Origin: Macrobrachium rosenbergii
Taxonomy: Eukaryota; Arthropoda; Malacostraca; Decapoda; Palaemonidae
Direction of reading: 5' to 3'
Assembly (NCBI RefSeq): GCF_040412425.1
Contig: NC_089763.1
Span: 52,006,587 to 52,070,586, forward strand
Length of the DNA stretch: 64,000 nucleotides
Part shown: one piece after another, positions 13,094-22,689 of the stretch
Numbering within the stretch: position 1 is the first letter of the stretch
Layout of the letters: the number at the start of each line of letters is the position of its first letter
The notes under the pieces: model-generated
Databases searched by the model: none
Told to the model about the DNA's origin: nothing
The model's input: only the letters and a program-made list of their open reading frames with translations
Position numbers and translations under genes: made by a program

Positions 13094-13440
13094 CCTTTAG
13101 CCTTAGACACTGCAGGGGGTAGTGCTGTCAGTGCATCTCATGAGGTGCACTTTGTCAGTGCACCTCATGAGGCATTACTTAAGGTTCTTTGCAGCATGCT
13201 TTCAGCCCCTAGCTGCAATCCCTTTTATTCCTTTTACTGTACCACCTTTCATATTCTTTCTTCCATCTTACTTTCCACCCTCTCCTAACAATTAATTCAT
13301 AGTGAAACTGTCAGGTTTTCCTTGTTACACCTTCTAAACTTTTACTGTCAATTTCTGTTTCAGCGCTGAATGACCTCATTGGTCCCAATGCTTGGCCTTT
13401 GACTTAAATTCTATGTTCAATTCAATCAATTTAGCCTCAG
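13094..13440 (+). repeat. Interspersed repeat I, copy 2
   Basis: Opposite orientation to copy 1: it runs from GACACTGCAGGGGGTAGTGC through CACCCTCTCCTAACAATTAA to GCTGAATGACCTCATTGGTC. It contains a duplicated near-palindrome, TGCATCTCATGAGGTGCA then TGCACCTCATGAGGCA, at 13133-13172. Confidence 0.78.
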
Positions 13441-13499
13441 AGACATGGAAGGGTGGTTGACAAGGGAACAGCGATGAAAGGCTCTGGTCTGTATACCTA

Positions 13500-14873
13500 G
13501 GAAAAATACAAATTACTTTAAAACTTTATCATTGTTCTTATGGAAAAACAACCCATCATTTAAATAGGGGCCTCATTCACTGGGTAGATTGTTTCAAATA
13601 ACTGACTGTTTCGAATAGCTGACAGAGTTGATTCGCACAAGAGAAAGCGACAATCCATCACAGTTTTCAACAGAGGATGCGATAACTCCAGTAACTCCTA
13701 CTCTTTCTGGGCATTAAAGTCAAAAAGTAACTAATTCTGGCTCTCACAATCTGATGGATTCAGAATGTAGATCTACCACTGACACCCCCAACCCATGTTA
13801 AAAGAAAGAGCAGAGGGGGATGCATCTCAGACATCACCACAATTGAGTGGTCTCTTGCTGCCTCAGCCAGAGAGTCAGTAGATCTGGGTACCACTCAGTT
13901 TGAGGTCAACAAGAAGCAACCAGGATAATACTGAGGACATGAGTGATCATCTCCCTACTGACCATTCGACAAATCAAGCTGAACAGCAAAAGGCGTGAAC
14001 ACTCAGATTGTCCCAGGGGTGTTAGAATGTACCTTCCATCACTGCCCAAGGATCTAGATCTAGGGAACAGCACACAAGAAGCTTTCTGTTCAGCCTAGAG
14101 GCAAACACGTTGAGCAAAGAACCACCCACGCTCCAACACCCCTTCTATTCAAGGATATAGGGGTCACCCTAACCCAGGCAATGGAATTGGTCAGCTAGAA
14201 AGCTCCACCTGCCTGCACTGTATCCAGCTGTGGCTCGACAGCATGATGGACAGCCCACTTGTGTATCTGCTATGTCAACCTGCTAAGTGGAAGAGACTGG
14301 CCTTCCTTGCTTGTTGACAAATGCCCTACAGTTGTGTTCTCCCTCATCAGCACTATCAAGTGACCTATCAACTGTTTCCGGAATGCCTGTTTAGGTGTAT
14401 CCTAAGCCTACCATCTGAAACAAACGAGGCTTTCAGGTGTGCACCCTAGCCCTCTATATTCATGCATCTGTGAACAGCTGCATCTCAAGAGGAGGAGAGT
14501 TCAGCAGAACTCCTCTTAAGAGTTTCTTGTCATCCAACCACCAAGCTAGACCTTCCTCTATCTACTATCTCGAGGGTCCATGCTGAGAGGGGAGGTGACA
14601 CGGACCAGCCCATGCAGAATGAACATCTCCAAAGAGAGGTGGCTAAAGACAACCTGCCAGGACCAAGCTGATTGTTCCTGTCAGGACATGAACAACCCTA
14701 ATGCTTCCCCGAGCTTCTGCACACAAGAGCTGTACGGAAAGATTCCTGACATTGCTAATTCTATGATCGTGCCCAGGTACTTTGTCTGCCCCTCAAGAAA
14801 GAGATTAGACTTCTTCCAGTTTACCATGATCCCAAACTCATGGCAAAATGTGAGTTGATGGTCTCTGTTCTAA
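13500..14873 (-). mobile_element. Decayed DIRS-like element G: 3' half of the element split by copy A
   Basis: Immediately left of copy A the minus strand reads HEFGIMVNWKKSNLFLEGQ and KYLGTIIELAMSGIFPYSS (RT thumb, cf. LGLLINFKKS in copy B). It then shows a DNTTV-like ENTTVGHLSTSKEGQSLPLS and RLTQIHKWA of RNase H (about 14330-14250, with stops), and finally NGTQIY/EWYPDLLTLWLRQQE of the connecting domain (about 13890). The order continues exactly where element F breaks off. The left border carries a TATACCTAGGAAAAATACAAATT motif near 13490 that may be its terminal sequence. The recombinase is not recognisable. Confidence 0.65.
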
Positions 14874-14908
14874 CATGACATTTTTATAATAAAATAAAGT
14901 TTTATATA

Positions 14909-15058
14909 AACTTACTAAATAATTACATACCTGTTAGTTTCTACTTTACGTGGCAGCTCAAAATTCAAAATTCACGGTAGCACTCTTTTGTTTTGGGTGT
15001 AGATAGACTGCCCTGCCCACTTTCGGGGAAGAATAGGTACAACATAGCTAATGAGCTC
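14909..15058 (-). repeat. Inverted terminal repeat (right end) of DIRS copy A
   Basis: Reverse complement of 22511-22668. Shared blocks include TTTCTACTTTA, GGCAGCTCAAAATTCAAAAT and TAGGTACAACATAGCTAA. A second, inner copy of the end motif (AACTTACCAAATAATTACATAG) follows at about 15171. Confidence 0.82.
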
Positions 15059-15649
15059 AATTCATTTATGCTCTATGTCCATGAGCGGGGAGGATGGAGG
15101 GCTCTGATCATGTAATTATTTGGCAAGTATATATAAAACTATATTATAAAAATATCATTTTTATATAAGTAACTTACCAAATAATTACATAGTTGAATCC
15201 CACACTGAAGGGCAGTGGGATGAATGGACATATACTACCCAAAAAAAACTCAGATATGGAGAAGAATTTGGAATAGGAAAATAGCTGGCATCATGAAATG
15301 TTTGTTGTAACCTTACCTGGTGAGGGAGCTACAGCAGACAGGTACTGCCTCTGGTCGAAGCTCCTCTCGACCTGTAACGGCATGGCGGTAGAGCCAAGAG
15401 TCGCCTTTACTTAAGTGGGTGCTTTGCAACGTAGGAATCTATCGCAGGTTGCCAAAGCTTATAATCCAAGAAGACACAAATAAATATATGTATCTGCCCT
15501 TGCCCTCAGCGCAGTACAACAAAAAAACACCAGATAAAATCTTAACCTACACCACACACAAAAACTTCAATCAAAACCATAAAAAACAATGATTGGTGGC
15601 ACTCACAACACACAGTACTCACCAGACTTCCCAATAAGTGCAACGAATA

Positions 15650-15895
15650 AAAAAACCAAATAAATAAATAAAAATAATTAAAAATAAGTAAATAAAAACA
15701 AATGTAAATAAAAAATAAAAATGTATAATAAATACAAATAAATAACTGTCAATAAAAAAATAATAAAAATAAATAAGTAAATAAAATTGAATAGATATAA
15801 ATAAATATATAAAGAAAAATGAAAGTGAAAATATGTAAATATATAAAATAGACAAAAATAAATAAGATAAATACAAAAAATTAAAATAAATGACA
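15650..15895. repeat. AAAT-rich low-complexity tract in DIRS copy A
   Basis: About 245 bp of AAATA/AAATAAGT-type units on the plus strand, lying between the recombinase end and the right terminal structure of copy A. It is not present in copy B. Confidence 0.85.
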
Positions 15896-16009
15896 ACAAT
15901 CCTTATTCAAGGAGAGTGGACAGAGGAAAAAGAAGGCATTCCTCCTATCCTTCAATCCCCAATACCATGCCAGCTGCGAAGAATGGGCCTAGAGTACTGC
16001 ACTTTTTGT

Positions 16010-16952
16010 ACACCGTTTCGATATCACGTAAGTAGAACATAGCGAAAACTGACTTGCATCTCCTGTTTTGATATCACATAGGTAGAACATTGCGAAAACT
16101 GACTTCCGTCTCCTGTTTTGATATCACGTGGGTAGAACATTGTGAAAACTGACTTGCATCTCCAGTATGTTGATTGCAAGATTGAAGAGAGACAGATTAC
16201 GTCTGGAGGCCAAAGACATAGCCACTGCTCTTATTTCATGCCCCTTGACCTTACTTAAGGGCAGTAAATCGTCCTGCACCCCCGAATGTGATTCCAAAAT
16301 TACAGACCTTAACAAGAATGAAAATGCATTCTTGGATAATGGACGACTGGGGTCCTTCACAGAACACCAAAGATTTGAGGAGGAACCTCTAATACTTTTG
16401 GTTCTCTCTAGGTATTCTCATAAGGCCCTTACTGGACAGAAGACTCTCTCTTGATCGGTTGGGCCCAGGATCTCAGACAAGCACTTGACCGAAAAAGAAT
16501 GTAGCTAGGGGTTAGCAGGGTCCTCATTCTTTACTAAGAAACCCAAAGTCAATGAGCATAGAGCATCATCTTGAGTAAAGCCTATCCTCTTATCAATAGC
16601 ATGTAGCTGACTAGCTCTCTTAGCCGTAGCTAAGGCTATCAAAAATAGTGTCTTCTTCATCAGGTTCCTAAGCAAGGATGATTCTAATGGTTCAAACGGC
16701 TGTCCTTTCCCAGTTCCAAGCAACTTTAGAATGTTTTTCTTGCTTACTAATATTAAAAGCCTTTATCAAGTTGCCAGTGCCTTGATTAGAAGACAGGTCC
16801 ACTCCTCTACGTTTGAAAACGGAATTCAACATCGCCCTGTAACCTTTGATCATGGATGTTGCTAACCCCTTTGAGGTTCTAAGAAATAACAGAAAACCTG
16901 CGATCTGGGCTACAGATGTCTGAAGATGGCTTGCTCTCAGCACCCACTCCAA
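16010..16952 (-). pseudogene. DIRS copy A tyrosine recombinase with triplicated C terminus
   Basis: Segments on the minus strand are IAGFLLFLRTSKGLATSMIK (core-binding part), ALATAKRASQLHAIDKRIGF (catalytic arginine box) and KVKGHEIRAVAMSLAS (H-x-x-R box). The C-terminal box SVFTMFYPRD, with the nucleophilic tyrosine, is in a neighbouring frame. This last box lies in a 50-bp unit repeated three times at 16015-16165. Frame changes occur near 16720 and 16160. Confidence 0.78.
16015..16165 (-). repeat. 50-bp unit repeated three times over the recombinase active-site end
   Basis: ATATCACGTAAGTAGAACAT, ATATCACATAGGTAGAACAT and ATATCACGTGGGTAGAACAT start at 16021, 16071 and 16121, exact period 50. 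On the coding strand the unit carries the VF-MFY-RD box. As 50 is not a multiple of three, only the first coding copy is in frame. The reading then runs through the second and third copies in other frames to a stop. Copies B and D have one unit. Confidence 0.85.
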
Positions 16953-17000
16953 GACTGGGCAGAAGATCTAAGCCTGGGCACAAGATACCTACAATAGCCT

Positions 17001-17745
17001 CTACAGCCTTCCTTGAAAATCCTTTCGCTCTGACAAGTTCCATGACAATCTGAAGCCTGTCAGAGCGAGAGTGGATAACCCTAGATGGAATCTATGAAAA
17101 TGCAGCTGTTTGAGAAGATTTCTCTTCTGAGGAAGTAGTCTTGGGAAATCTGTCAGCAGGCTTAGAAGATCCGGAAACCACTCCTTGTGCTGCCAAAAGG
17201 GAGCAACTAGAGTCATCGACACGTTGCTGTGAGTGCTGAACTTCTTCAGTAGCTCCCTCACCATGCTGAAGGGAGGCAAGGCGTATACATTGAGATCTGA
17301 CCAATCCTGCAACATGGCATCCTTCGCCCATGCCTGAGGATCCGGAGCAGGAGAACAATACAGAGATAAACAATGGTTCTTCGACGTCGCAAACAGGTCT
17401 ATCAACAGCTTCCCCAACAGCCTCCACAGGTCAGTGCACACCTGTGGATTGAGTGTCCACTCCGTTGGTAGAACCTGTTTGCCACGACTTAATTCGTCCG
17501 CAAGGACATTCATCTTGCCCCAGATGAAGCAGGTCACAACGTGGGTCTTGTTGCTTGATGCCCACAAAAGAAAATCCTTGGTCACTTCATAGAGCAAAAA
17601 TGAATGGGTCCCTCCTTGGTTCCTGATGTAGGCCAGGGTGGTCACGCTGTCTGAATGGACCCCACTGTCCTGTTGAGTCTGTGCTGCAAAATACTGAAGG
17701 GCTAAATGAATTGCCTTCAACTCTTCCACACTGATGTGAAGGTTC
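17001..17745 (-). pseudogene. DIRS copy A RNase H C-terminal part and connecting domain
   Basis: This is the longest open frame in the copy (17729-17001). It contains EELKAIHLALQYF, VHSDSVTTLAYIRNQGGTHS and NVLADELSRGKQVLP of RNase H, then DLFATSKNHCLSLYCSPAPD and WFPDLLSLLTDFPRLLPQ of the DIRS connecting domain. The upstream half of RNase H lies at 18714-18800, beyond the SINE and MITE insertions. At the insertion point the two halves meet in the same frame once the inserts and duplications are discounted. Confidence 0.82.
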
Positions 17746-17758
17746 TTTTCAGAAGGAG

Positions 17759-18039
17759 CAGTTCTTCATTGGAGTGGTGGCTAGAGCTCTCGGCTAGCAC
17801 GCTGTTGGCCCAGCGTTCGACTCTCCGGCCGGCCAATGAAGAATTAGAGGAATTTATTTCTGGTGATAGAAATTCATTTCGCGTCAATGTGTTTCGGATT
17901 CCACAATAAGCTGTAGGTCCTGTTGCTAGGTAACCAATTGGTTCTTAACCACATAAAATAAGTCTAATCCTTCGGGCCAGCCCTAGGAGAGCTGTTCATC
18001 AGCTCAGTAGTCTGGTTAAACTAAGATACGCTTAACTTT
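17759..18039 (+). mobile_element. tRNA-derived SINE in DIRS copy A, with 13-bp duplication
   Basis: The head has an A-box-like TGGCTAGAGCTCTCGG and a B-box-like GCGTTCGACTCTCC. The body (GGAATTTATTTCTGGTGATAG, CCACAATAAGCTGTAGGTCC, GGGCCAGCCCTAGGAGAGCT) is shared with copies at 31294 and 44590. The tail is GTCTGGTTAAACTAAGATACG plus a T-rich end. It is flanked by TTTTCAGAAGGAG at 17746-17758 and again at 18040-18052, a 13-bp target-site duplication. Confidence 0.9.
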
Positions 18040-18053
18040 TTTTCAGAAGGAGA

Positions 18054-18706
18054 CAAGGCTGGCATTACGGTACAGTACGGTACGGAGTACAGTACGGTTG
18101 ATATTTAGTCTATATGTACGGTACGGAATTAAGGTACGATAATTTTACCAAAGTACGGTACAATTCAGGTACGGAAAAAATGGGCAAAATTCCGTACTAT
18201 ACCGTACCTTAGGTTTGGATATATCACTAAGCAATTACTAATGCATATTTGGCCACTTCAGTGACTGCACAAGATCACTAAGGTACTTAACATTTCAGTT
18301 TGTAACATACCATGCATGTGTGTGTGTTTGGAATTCCTTAATTAATATGTTTATGTGCGTGTGTAATTCTTGAAGTAACACATTACAAACATTTACATCA
18401 TCAGCCATATAATCCCATATTGTCTCAATGATTTATTATTGTTATTATTGTTGTTGTTATTATTACGACAACTGAATATATACACATGTACATATAAAGT
18501 CCCTTTGCTAATTTACACCTGTTAACATAGGGGATTTTACTGATGTTGATTGAGTCTGCTTATACGTAGTACGATAAAAAGTATGGATTTACAGTGCATT
18601 ATTTGTACCATACTCTACAGTATGGAAAAATAATTGAGGGTACGGTATGATATTTTAGCCAGGTACGAAGTACAGAAAAACATTCCTTACCGTACTACCA
18701 GCCTTG
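18054..18706. mobile_element. hAT-like MITE (TACGGTAC-rich) in DIRS copy A
   Basis: The ends are inverted repeats CAAGGCTGGCATTACGGTA and the reverse complement of CAAGGCTGGTAGTACGGTA. They are flanked by 8-bp near-identical duplications GAAGGAGA (18046-18053) and GATGGAGA (18707-18714). An 8-bp duplication with CA-starting termini fits the hAT superfamily. The subterminal parts are rich in TACGGTAC and GTACGG motifs in both orientations, as expected for transposase-binding repeats. There is no coding capacity. Removing it and the adjacent SINE leaves the RNase H frame of the host element continuous. Confidence 0.85.
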
Positions 18707-18719
18707 GATGGAGACCATG

Positions 18720-19660
18720 TTCCTGAAACCTCCATGCTGTTGAGAAGAGGGCCCCCAACCCAGATCTGAAGCGTCAAGTACAAAGTTCGGTCGGGGATCA
18801 TTGGAGACAGAGACTTAGCTGTCGCAAATCTGTCCTTCACCACCCACCACTGAAGGTCCTCTTTGATTTCGGGGTTGATGTTGAAGATGAACGAGTCCGG
18901 GAAAACCTTCCTGCGCCTGTTGGCCTTGAGGTAAAACTGCAACACACTGCTGTGCAACCTGCCCAATGGAACAAACTTCTCAATGGAAGAAAGGGTTCCC
19001 AGAAGACTCATTCATGCGTTGGCCGAGTAGGATGGGTGAGATAAGAAGTCCTGGACATTTCCGAGACAATTCTGATTCCTTTGTTGGGATGGAAAAGCCC
19101 GAAAATTCAGAGAATCTATCACTATCCCCAAATAAAGAATTGACTGAGTTGGGATTAGTTGTGATTTCTTGAAATTTATTAATATTCCTAGTTCTTGAAC
19201 GAGTCAAAGTGTCTTCTGAAGGTCCTCCATGCACTGAGATCTCGAAGGGGAGCGTAGGAGCCAGTCATCGAGGTACAGAAATACATTTATCCCCATCAAA
19301 TGCAACCATTTCACCAGAAGGGCGAGAACCCGAGTAAAAATTTGAGAGCTATGGAGAGGCCAAAGCACAGTGCCCAAAACTGGAAGACTGTCCTGGAACA
19401 TGAACCTCAGATATTTCCTGGAGTCTGGGTGAACTAGAACATGGGAGTATGCATCCTGTATGCCGACTGTGACCATCCAGTCTCCCTGATGGATGGCTGA
19501 CAAGATGACTGGTTCGTTTCCATTCTGAACTTAGTTGTTTGAACAAAAAGTTCAGAGCACTGACATCCAAGGACAGGTCTCCATCCTCCCGATGACTTGG
19601 GAACTACAAAGAGGCAGTTGTAGAACCCCTCTGTGCCTATATCCTCGACAAAGTCCACGG
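18720..19660 (-). pseudogene. DIRS copy A reverse transcriptase (YLDD kept, frames broken)
   Basis: Minus-strand frames show GFYNCLFVVPKSSGGWRPVL (19620), then GDWMVTVGIQDAYSHVLVH (motif A region) and INVFLYLDDWLLRSP, with the catalytic YLDD intact at about 19275. The thumb region LGRLHSSVLQFYLKANRR is at about 18950. The segments lie in different frames: a shift after WRPVLG (about 19560), another near 19210, and another at the DAS motif of RNase H (about 18780). Confidence 0.82.
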
Positions 19661-20110
19661 CTTGCCTCTCGAGTAGAGCTGAAACCTCCTGAGACAGCTG
19701 AAACCTCTCCTAGCCTACTGAGTAGGCCATTAAGCTGATGGGAGAGGTTACTAAGGGAGGTTTCTCACTGAAATAGATTGCATAGCACTCTTTTAAGACT
19801 TATAGTACCCACAGTTCTACATTCCTGGTCTTCCATCTGCTCCAAAAATGAAGGAGTCTTGCTCCCACTGGGACAAGGAGGATAGGTGACTCACTTTCGA
19901 GAGGCTGACTTGCCAGTAGGCTTCTTGACAGATGTTGTTCGTAGATTGGTTCTAGGATGGAATGGAATCAACCTCTAGCATCTCGAAAGGACTACTGCAA
20001 CAACAGAGAAGACATCCTAGCAGTTGTGGCAGTTGAAGCAGCTCATGCAGGGATCCCAGTCCTCTTGGTGGACTGCGAGAGAAGGTCCTGTGTAGATTTT
20101 TTTCTGGAGT

Positions 20111-21690
20111 TCAGCTGTTACTCGTTCCAGTCTCTTGCAGGAATAAACTAGTCCTGTCTAAAGGAGCAAACAGGAGAGAGGAACATTGAGAGGGTGCATC
20201 TCCCTTTGGGGTAAACAAGCACCACAAATCTTGTTTCTTCAGAACTCCTATGGTAAAGACGGTCACCAACTCTTGGGCACCATTTCTCACTGCCCTATCA
20301 GCGCAAGCTAGAACCCAAAACCAATCCAAAGCAAAGTTCTCCTGAAGCATGGTTCAATCTTCTTTCTTCTTTGCTAAATCCCCTTGAAGACTTCAAAAAT
20401 ATCCTTAATAAGATGGTCCAGCTCCGACGCAGTAAAAAGAATTCTTGAGGAGAAAGAGTGACGTGAAGCCTCTATGGGACTAGAGAAGTCCCCTTGAGAG
20501 GAGGCAGAAACTCCCAAGGAAAACGCTTCTCCAGTTGCGTAGGGACAGACACTTCTGCCGTATCAAGCGAGAGGGAGGCGTACAGAAAACCGCTTTCCTG
20601 ACATCCCTCTTCTCCAACAACCAGATGTTGACATGGGCAAAGGCTTTCCTCGATGAAGACGACAGAACCATATGAGGTAATCTGGCAGTTCCTGCAGGTT
20701 GCTGCATCAAAAAAGACCAAGCCCAGAGAGGAAGGGGTGGCTGGAGAAAAGAACGAAGGACAGCATACCAAGAAGTATCTTAAGAGCCAAATAATTCAAC
20801 GTAGGCAGTTCCTCTTCCATAGGTTCCTCAAGAGGAAACGGGTGACATCGGAGGGTCCATAGGTTCTTGAACCACTGGAGCTGGTTACTGAAGCAAGTTC
20901 AGAATACTATCAAGTCAGCGTTGATTCGGCACCAGCGATGGGCCTTCCAAAACAGAAGGTAACTCACCTGAAATGTCGGTACTGGGTGTCCTACTTGTGG
21001 CACTGCACGCTTACTGACAGGTGGACAAACATCAATGGAAGCGCCCACAGACACTGGACACTGAGACACTGGGCGCCCATTCACTGATGGAACAGACACC
21101 CATATGATGGGCGCTCGGCTTCTGGGCACTCATACGTTGGGCGCTCGGACACTTGACGTCCATACGCTGGACGTTCATACACCGAACCTTCCAACTCAGA
21201 ATGTTCGGACACTGGGTGCCCACGAATTGGAAGCGTGGATACTGAACGCTAATACAATGGACACTCGGACACAAAGCGCTCATGTGATGGTTGCTCATAC
21301 ACTACACTTTCAGACTCTGGATGCCTGGACACTTTACGTCGATGCCTGGGGCTGGCATACAGCACACTCTTTTGGAGTCAGGGCACTTGGATACTGCATG
21401 GCTGTGACAAGCATTAACAGGAGACTCCCAAAAACTCCATAAAGGGAGCGGGCTACAGTCCCTCTCCAAAGCTCACTTACAAGCGGGAGGAGTCAACTTC
21501 TAACGAAGTGCCCAACCTTTTCAACATCCTCAAAACCTTGGCAAAACGCCCACTACGTTTTTTGGGTCCATGGGAGTCCGAATCACTAGATGATAAGGTA
21601 TGAACATCAAATTGGACACCTTTCCAACAGTGGTCCTCCGAGTCCTGGGATTTGGGGACAACAGGATCAGATGAGGCAACGACCACTCAT
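20111..21690 (-). pseudogene. DIRS copy A gag middle and capsid region, frameshifted
   Basis: Three minus-strand segments correspond to copy B gag. 21686-21477 has VHTLSSSDSDSHGPKKRSG. 21370-20900 is a degenerate repeat with PVS-type units. 20771-20111 includes PSFFSPATPSS and ENFALDWFWVLACADRAV. Stops and frame changes separate them. The capsid-like part aligns with PDFFSPATPSPG in copy B. Confidence 0.6.
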
Positions 21691-21754
21691 GGGCGAACCC
21701 CACCAACCTCCCTTGGACTGCCAGTTTGCTTCCTCCCAGGTGAGCAAGGGGAGT

Positions 21755-22318
21755 TTAGCCGAGACTTTGGCCTAGGAGCATTGGTGGGGTGAGTAGCCGC
21801 CCCTCCACTGACACTGCACTAACACTATTAAATTTGTCCATCAGGACTTCCACAGAATTCCCAATCTGGGAATCAGTATTGATTAATAAATTAAATTTCT
21901 GATCCACATGCACTTTTAAGCTGGCAATGGCATTGGGTTCAGAAGAATGTGAGCCAGGTAACAGAGTAACAGGAAAAATCGAAGAACTTGAAATAGAAGA
22001 TGTGGCCACACGTGTTGAAGGGATAGGCAAAGCGGCAATATCAACTCCTGGAGAATTAACCAAACTAGCGGAAGCCTTAGCTTCAGCCGTAGCAGTTGCC
22101 TTTCTCAGTCGGTCACGTTGCAATTTATCTAAGTGGGTCTGCAAAGTCTTTAACTTCCCCTTATCCCAGTCCTTACATTCCTCACAAATAAGATCAGGCA
22201 AGCAAATTTGCTCCCTACAAGAACTACAGATAGTATGAGTGTCACACTTTCCTGAAATAAGTCTAGTCTTGCAGCCTTTGCTGCAATATCGAACACTAGA
22301 CAAACTAGAATCTGACAT
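21755..22318 (-). CDS. DIRS copy A gag N-terminal ORF with Cys/His cluster
   Basis: This 187-residue open frame starts MSDSSLSSVRYCSKGCKTRL. The first 60 residues carry a regular cysteine/histidine pattern (C-x3-C ... C-x-x-H-x-I-C-x-x-C ... C ... C-x-x-C followed by KDWDKGKLK), which looks like a zinc-binding module. A basic helix (HLDKLQRDRLRKATATAEAK) and a low-complexity Ser/Pro/Thr region follow. The homologous start in copy B shares MSDSSLSS. It is the first ORF after the left ITR, the expected gag position. No known zinc-finger family is assigned. Confidence 0.65.
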   Translation of the reverse strand: MSDSSLSSVRYCSKGCKTRLISGKCDTHTICSSCREQICLPDLICEECKDWDKGKLKTLQTHLDKLQRDRLRKATATAEAKASASLVNSPGVDIAALPIPSTRVATSSISSSSIFPVTLLPGSHSSEPNAIASLKVHVDQKFNLLINTDSQIGNSVEVLMDKFNSVSAVSVEGRLLTPPMLLGQSLG

Positions 22319-22510
22319 GATTAGTCAAAAAGTCCAAATCGGGAAAGTCACAATCAATAAAGTTAACTGAATATTAGCCAAGCTAAATAACACTTGAACG
22401 CTACTAAAAACAAAGAGTACTTCACCAAATGAAGACATCCAACCATCTGATGAAAACAAACCAAGAGCTGCTCAATAACCAGTGCTTAGTCATTGACTGG
22501 CAGAAACAAA

Positions 22511-22668
22511 TTGAGGTCTTTAGCTATGTTGTACCTATTCTTACCCAAAAGTGGGCGGGGCAGTCTACCTACACAAAAAAAAAAAAAAAAGAGCACTACA
22601 GCAAAATTTGAATTTTGAGCTGCCACATAAAGTAGAAACTAATAGCTATGTAATTATTTGGCAAGTTA
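22511..22668 (+). repeat. Inverted terminal repeat (left end) of DIRS copy A
   Basis: It pairs with 14909-15058. It carries an A16 run at 22574-22590 that is absent from the partner, and ends with TAATTATTTGGCAAGTT. Confidence 0.8.
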
Positions 22669-22689
22669 CTTATATAAAATACATGCTTC

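Larger units (their letters stand above)
14874..22682 (-). mobile_element. DIRS1-like retrotransposon, copy A, interrupted
   Basis: On the minus strand this ~7.8 kb copy has inverted terminal repeats (14909-15058 versus 22511-22668), gag, RT, RNase H, connecting domain and tyrosine recombinase in the same order as copy B. It contains about 0.95 kb of later insertions (SINE 17759-18039 and MITE 18054-18706) inside RNase H. It also has a triplicated recombinase C terminus and an (AAAT)-rich tract at 15650-15895 in the 3' untranslated part. It sits inside an older element of another family, whose halves lie at 13.5-14.87 kb and 22.69-23.9 kb. Confidence 0.9.

Noticed and set aside
17770..17850. 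tRNA gene
   Set aside because: The A- and B-box-like head is part of a SINE with a shared downstream body. No complete cloverleaf tRNA was found. The same applies at 31294 and 44590.
21104..21442. Plus-strand open frame of repeating ARTLDVHTL-type peptides
   Set aside because: It is the antisense shadow of the degenerate repeat in the copy A gag, whose coding strand is minus.
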